A stretch of 64,000 bases of DNA from Erythrophleum ivorense (Eukaryota > Streptophyta > Magnoliopsida > Fabales > Fabaceae): assembly GCA_026724425.1 (NCBI GenBank), contig JAIUCV010000009.1, positions 24,445,846 through 24,509,845 on the forward strand, given 5' to 3'. The notes beneath the pieces were generated by a model. The model was not told where the DNA came from and did no database searches. It was given only the letters and a program-made list of their open reading frames with translations. Positions 58,905-64,000 of this stretch are shown piece after piece (positions within the stretch are counted from its first letter, which is position 1; every line of letters starts with the position of its first letter). The position numbers were made by a program, and so were the translations under genes.

Positions 58905-60176
58905 TGATGACTCCCAATATTTTGTATTACTTATAGTTAATTTGATTAAATTTGGGAGTCATCCATTAAAGTTTTAGTAGGATTTATTCACTATTTTTAA
59001 GTAATTTAGGGAATTGAAAGTGAAAGAGAGAAATGAAGTTAATTAGGATTAATTATGATTGAGTAGTTATTGCATTAATAAAAAATATTTCTTGTTTCAG
59101 AATTATTATCTATAAGGATTTAGAAGCCATTATATTGTTCTTAAGCTCCAGGCAAAGATGGATCGTATTATCTGAAGATGTGGCCGCAAAAATCGTCGTC
59201 AAAACTCTATGTTTTGATTAATGAGGATAGAAAAAGTGAGATGTAGCTAGGTTTTTGGAGGGTCGATGGCAGAAAAGGCTTCTGGGCATCCAGGAGGCAA
59301 TTTTGGGAGGTTTTGGTGGTTCATTGAGCTTATGAGAGGGAAGGAAGAAGAAGAATCACGGGAGAGGCTCAAATTTCTACAAATCTCTCATTCTTTTGTT
59401 TTCTTTCTCTTCTTTTCTTCATCTTCTCTATGTATTTGATTGGGATTCATTGTTAGATTTAGCTATGTATAGCTAAACTTCTCTTTACCTAGAGCACTAT
59501 GAACTTGATGTGAACTAGATCTTTGTTTTTTTCTTGTTGATTGTAATGATTGGAGCTTTGTGTATCCTTCTCTTTGCTTAATGCTTACTTAGGGATTGGC
59601 CACCTCTTGGATTTGATTTGGGTAATTGGAATTTACCTTGAAAAAGGAGTTCTAATTGGACCTAAGAGTTGGATAGATTAAGTTAGATTTATCTAATTTG
59701 TAATTGGGATAGAAATATACCTAATTGCCTTAATTGGTTTGTAGAGGGTTATAGTATTTAATGTACTCGAACCTAATTCTACGGACACTTAGATTTTAGG
59801 GAAGAGTAGGGCTATAATTACATCGACGGACGGTTATAGCTTATGAATCTCTTAACCCACAAAGTGATAATTAATTGCAATTGAACAAGTAATTAAGTTC
59901 TAGTAAGCATAAAGGGAATAGTGACTCTAGGTAACTTTAAAACCTTAGATTTTTGTCTAAATTTTCTTTGCCAACCAAGTTTTCTTTAAATTGTTTTGTT
60001 TTAAAATTAGTTCTAAGTTCATGACTTGCTTAATTGGTCGCTTAACGTGGATGAAAGTAGATTGTGCATTGCCTAATTGCATTTAAGTCATTCTTCGTGG
60101 GAACGATACTTATACTTATCACTGAACTACTTGAACCGACCCGTACACTTGCGAAACACATAATTTTTTGTGGTCA
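58905..60176 (+). repeat. 3' LTR of the Athila-like element
   Basis: Runs from tgatgactcccaat to tttgtggtca and aligns with 46336-47608 throughout with small indels only. Most differences between the two LTRs are transitions. It is followed by acgat, the right target duplication. Confidence 0.92.
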
Positions 60177-60181
60177 ACGAT

Positions 60182-62099
60182 GAATGCAAGTCCTAAAGAT
60201 TCTAAGTTCATGCATGTTATACACTAACCTATATGTGCACAACATGTAAGAGTTAGAAAACAAAAGGAAAGGAAATATTTTTGGCCTAGAGCATCAATAA
60301 TTGCCATTTCCTACAATGGTACCAAAAAAGTTGATGACTTAAAATTATTCCACTAGTATATAGATTGCTTTAGAGTAGTGAAGGGATCAAAAAATGATCT
60401 AGTATTGTCTCATTAAGAATAAGATTACCATGTTTTAGGCGTTTTTGGAATAATTGTTAGTGATCTTAATTCAATAAGGCTAGTATCATAGGTTATCGTA
60501 GTTATTAAGAGTAATGATTTAATTGAAGAAGACTAATCAAATAAACTATAAAGACTTGACTTTAAAGGATTGAACTGGCAATAAACAAACTAAAGACTTG
60601 ATGACTTGAATTAGGTTAAATGATAATTGGCATATGTATTTAACAAATTGCATCATGTTTAGTCTTAATCTCCCAAACATCATGGTTAGTCAAATTCCTT
60701 CTTTATTAACACTTATATAAGGCGTGTTAAGCTATTCTAGTCCTAATCTTTCCTAGATTTCTAACTTTAGTCTTCTTAGGTTCAATTAGTGCTAGAATGC
60801 ATTGAGATCAATTGAATTCAAGTCCAACATAACTTATAAGCTCCTATTAGACAATTAGCTTAAGATAAACTAGACTACATTTTATCAAACATCTAGTAGG
60901 CATTCAACTTAATGGTTCATATGTATAAATATCTAGCATAGGACTCCTTTTGAATATTACAACACCTTGGTTCAATTGTGATGACCCTAATTGTCCTAAT
61001 TATTATCTCTATCTCAATAACCCTAATCAAAGGCTATTGGGAGATCAAAAATTAATTTAAACAACCATAGCAATCACAAAAGAATTAAGTGTAAAAGGTA
61101 AGAACTCCATTAACAAAAGTAAAGTTGAAACTTCATAACGAATATTTGGAAATTCTTCAATACATTAACCAATGTAACATTGAAACTAAACAAAATTGAC
61201 ACTACTTGACAACCTAACCTAAAGATATAGAAGAAAAGAGAAAGAGAAAAGCTAAAGAGGCAAATGAGACACCAGCCATAATGAAACCCACGGATGGTTG
61301 GCCTAAGGAAAGTCCCAAGAATCTATCCATGGCTCTTTCACTATTTCATGCTCTTAGAAACCTTCAAACCTCTTCATTGATGATTAGGTATGGTCCTCCT
61401 TCAGGTGATGCCTGAGGGTTCCTTTTATGGGACTTTGAAGTCAACTAACATCAAAATTTTAAATTTCTTTTCTTTTAAAAATGTTGTCATGCTAGTGTTG
61501 CATCACTAGACTTTGGTCCTGCACCAGAATTGTTGGATTATGAATGCTACACTTGATATCTTGGTGTCCCGGTGTTAGATCTTGGTGTCATAGTGCTTGA
61601 CTTGCTAAATATTGAAAAGTGCAACATTCTGGCTTCCAAACCCTTATAACTCGTAGGTGGGTTTTGGATGGTCTTGAAGTCAACTTTTCCCCTTCTATTC
61701 ATGTACTTTAGTCTTCATTTTGAATCAAATAAGCTTCATTCATGGAGACTTAAGCTGCTTGCAAAAACCAACATCTAGTTTGGATCAAATAAGCTTCATT
61801 CTTGAGAACTCAAGCTCCTTGCAAAATCCAACCAAAAACCAGATTGAACAAAGTAAAGATTAGGAGCCTTTCATAACAACTCACAAGTGTACTTTCAAAT
61901 TTTTTCTAATTACAATCTGAGAATAAAATGGATATAAATTGGAAATATTAACTCAAAACTCATGATAAGTTCTCATAAAAATATACAAAAATATAGGTAT
62001 AAAGGGGATTTATCACCTATCAAAGTGATTGATAAAAAAGAACACCAATTTAATAATGTCATTGCCAATATTATATGATATAGTCGATATTATTCATTT
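60182..62099. other. Unassigned intergenic DNA right of the Athila element
   Basis: Continuation of the target DNA. The region 60970-61990 begins with a phrase similar to the family B LTR start (gtgatgaccctaattgtcct) but cannot be followed as an LTR. No gene is supported. Confidence 0.4.
61720..61839. repeat. 60-bp tandem duplication
   Basis: Two units (61720-61779 and 61780-61839) share tg(a/g)atcaaataagcttcatt, then a partly matching 39 bases including aagct(g/c)cttgcaaaa.cca. Identity is roughly 80 percent by eye. Confidence 0.75.
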
Positions 62100-62848
62100 A
62101 AAAAATTAATCACATGTAGTGAATTTAACTGTATTAGGAAATAGTTCTAGGTTTAAACTCTTGCTCCTACACGCGCGCACGTAAAACATGCATTTTTATT
62201 TTTCATTTTGGCGGCGTTTAACAATCAATTGCGGTTTGTATTTCTAGTTGTAATTTTAACTATAATGTATATTTCCATGTCGTAGTATGTTCTGTTTAGC
62301 GGTTTCTAAGAATCATTGTAACCAGCAAGTGACGAAATAAATTCCAACAACAATTTTCGAGTTTCGATATTAAATGCAGTTATTATAGATTTGTTCTACC
62401 ACTAAGAAGGCCCTTCCTTTCAAACTACGCTCAGGAAAATAAAATGTAGCACCTATTATTTATAAATAAGTTAACAAACCATACTTTATCTAGAAAATCG
62501 AATAACTATTGTCTTTATATAACATAAGCAAAATCCTATCTAGGGGATGCCTATAATGGACAGAATATTTTCTTGTATTCAGCTTTTATACGTTTCTTGT
62601 TCTAATTTCTCATTGTATTTATCTCCAATTCTTCAGATAATGCTTGACTGGTATGTACAAACTTCCATTATTATTGAAAATACTCATCACTCAGTAGTAT
62701 ATCAACCCGAGCTGCAACGTTTATGCACCATATATATATATGACCATGATCATAGATTTCATTTGCTATAGCCAGATAATCATATAAGAATACGTTCACA
62801 CACTATATAGGCTTATGACTAGAAGCCATGCCTGCCTCATTTCAGTTT
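62100..62848. other. Downstream flank / 3' UTR side of the bHLH gene
   Basis: Non-coding sequence beyond the stop codon of the minus-strand gene. The transcript end cannot be placed with confidence. A 74-codon plus-strand frame (62547-62771) lacks protein-family signs. Confidence 0.5.
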
Positions 62849-63498
62849 TCACCTATACAAGCATCCTCTATAAGCTGGTGTCCAGTAGTCTGGCACGGTG
62901 TTCTCTCTGTAAACTTGCGGGGTACATGAAATAGGAACTAAACAAAGACCTCTGCTCCTAAGGTCAACCTTCGCATCTCCCTTATCTTTTCTATCCAAGC
63001 TTCCCCATGTATCCTGCAATATTAATTAATCATCAATCCCAACAAGATCATTAATGTTTCAGTTTTACGATATACTGCCAAGACTAGAAATACTAAGAAG
63101 AAATGTATTTTTTGAACTTGAAAAATATGAAAATAGATCATTTGCAATATTATACAAGGTGTAATTGGAGAAAGAAATACTGATAAACTTCTTATATTAG
63201 AAGCTCCTTTTTATATTTTCTGATGTTGGAAATTGTTTGGCTCTACAGTTCTCAATCTATCTCTTTTTAACTATATGTCATATATTTATTCTTTAAATGC
63301 AGAGGATTTGGATTGGAAAAATACATGTTTTAATTATTTAGTCCAAAAAATCTTACAAAAGTAAGATTGAGGACCAATAGTTGATACAAGAAAGAGCTAA
63401 AAGGTACATTTATCTCAAATATTGAGGACCTGATTATGAGAATGGGAGACCTTTGTTACCTTGTGCGTGGTAGTCTTCATATAAGAGTTGCTCAGTAG
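62849..63498 (-). CDS. Plant bHLH transcription factor (bHLH68/112/123-type), last two exons
   Basis: Two minus-strand exons are visible. The penultimate exon (63498-63460, 39 bp) lies between tttttgcag and gtaac and encodes LLSNSYMKTTTHK. The last exon (63013-62849, 165 bp) follows attgcag, encodes 54 residues and ends in TGA (62851-62849). It contains DTWGSLDRKDKGDAKVDLRS, the hallmark RSRGLCLVPISCTPQVYREN and the end WTPAYRGCLYR. The SNSYMK segment after the helix and the RGLCLVPISC motif near the C-terminus characterise the atypical plant bHLH subgroup that includes Arabidopsis bHLH68, bHLH112 and bHLH123. The bHLH domain itself and the start lie beyond 64000. Both exons are intact and keep frame across the intron. 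The gene acts in the nucleus, and its targets cannot be told from this fragment. Confidence 0.85.
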
Positions 63499-64000
63499 CT
63501 GCAAAAAATGCATTAATACTGTAGCTGTAAGACCAAGCTAAAGGAATAACAACTACAGTTTTTATACTCATATTCAAGGAGTTACAATTCCACAAAACTT
63601 GGATCAATAATTAATAATCCTGCTACTTTTTATTTCAAGAGCAGAATGATTATGTTGCTCCTTTAAACTTTTCTTTATTGTTGGTGCTTACAAATGTTTC
63701 TTCCACATCAAAGAACAAACAACTTCATTCCTTCCAGATTGGACAAATCAAAGAGAAGAAAATACAATATCAGGACTTGAAAAGATTTGAATATATCTCC
63801 ATGTACGTACTTCGCCCCCGGGGGAGAAGGGGGGGTGGACGACCAGTTCCTAATTGTAACATTATAAAGAATCTTAAAAATACTGTTAATTTCTTATGAA
63901 GAATAATTATTCTGTATATTAAAAATGAAGTTATTATGCAATACTCAAACTTGAAGCTAATTTTTAATGGAGCAACCACTTAATATGGGTAAATTTTACA
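63499..64000 (-). other. Intron of the bHLH gene running off the window
   Basis: No further exon of the bHLH gene was recognised up to 64000, so this is probably a long intron upstream of the LLSNSYMK exon. It holds a short GC-rich island (about 63808-63850, with cgcccccgggggag and a run of seven G) that contrasts with its AT-rich surroundings. Confidence 0.5.

Larger units (their letters stand above)
46336..60176 (+). mobile_element. Complete but decayed Athila-like Ty3/gypsy retrotransposon (13.8 kb)
   Basis: It has two LTRs of 1273 and 1272 bp (TGATGA...GGTCA), a tRNA-Asp type primer site after the 5' LTR, gag, protease, RT, RNase H and integrase in Ty3/gypsy order, a third ORF after pol and a polypurine tract (gtgggggag) touching the 3' LTR. 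It is flanked by acaat (46331-46335) and acgat (60177-60181), a 5-bp target duplication with one transition. The tRNA-Asp primer type, the DLGAS protease motif and the extra ORF after integrase are typical of the Athila clade. All coding parts carry stops or frameshifts, so it cannot move by itself. By-eye comparison of the LTRs gives roughly 80 differences (about 6 percent), implying an insertion some millions of years old. Confidence 0.92.

Noticed and set aside
60970..61990. A fourth family B LTR
   Set aside because: Only the first phrase resembles the family start. The conserved block and GC-motif cluster are absent and no second terminus was found.

Overview
The window reads as nuclear DNA of a flowering plant, most likely an AT-rich eudicot. 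The evidence is long AT-rich intergenic DNA, stacked LTR retrotransposons bounded by TG...CA ends and 5-bp target duplications, one Athila-type Ty3/gypsy element with a tRNA-Asp type primer site, and the 3' end of a plant bHLH transcription factor gene at the right edge. The only convincing host coding sequence is this bHLH gene fragment (minus strand, 62849-63498, continuing beyond 64000). A TATA/pyrimidine-patch arrangement at the extreme left may be the promoter of another minus-strand gene lying outside the window.

Region 1-3787 is mostly unassigned intergenic DNA with a probable decayed CACTA (En/Spm-type) transposon end (about 931 onward) and two short exon-like remnants. Region 3788-45380 is a graveyard of long LTRs (2.7-3.7 kb) without internal gag/pol regions. 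I could delimit them by their ends and target duplications: 3788-7264 (tgttt), 7858-10568 (gaagg/aaagg), 10971-13717 (agttt), 19811-23475 (taggc/tagga), 29707-32414 (tatga), 34985-38130 (atgat), 41764-44557 (cacca). Several are nested inside other LTRs. Three families can be followed: A (about 3.7 kb, carrying a 31-bp minisatellite and internal repeats of about 190 bp), B (about 2.7 kb, carrying clusters of GC-rich near-palindromes and a conserved block of about 150 bp) and D (present twice in opposite orientation, making a long interrupted inverted repeat with 37-bp AT-rich tandem arrays). The seven with target duplications are consistent with solo LTRs left by LTR-LTR recombination. Their long LTRs and TGTAACA / TGTGACR ends resemble Tekay/Del-like chromoviruses, but no coding region is present to prove it.

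Region 46336-60176 is a complete but decayed Athila-like element: 5' LTR, primer binding site, gag, protease, RT, RNase H, integrase, a third ORF downstream of pol preceded by a splice-acceptor-like site, two polypurine-tract motifs and a 3' LTR, inside a 5-bp target duplication (acaat/acgat). All coding parts are interrupted by stops and frameshifts. Between pol and the third ORF sits a stretch of about 1 kb with distinctly higher GC and a non-retrotransposon character (about 54170-55145) that looks like organellar, probably mitochondrial, DNA.

Region 60177-62848 is unassigned intergenic DNA leading to the 3' end of the bHLH gene. Coordinates of LTRs with target duplications should be accurate to the base. 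Limits of degraded segments are approximate. All similarities were judged by eye.
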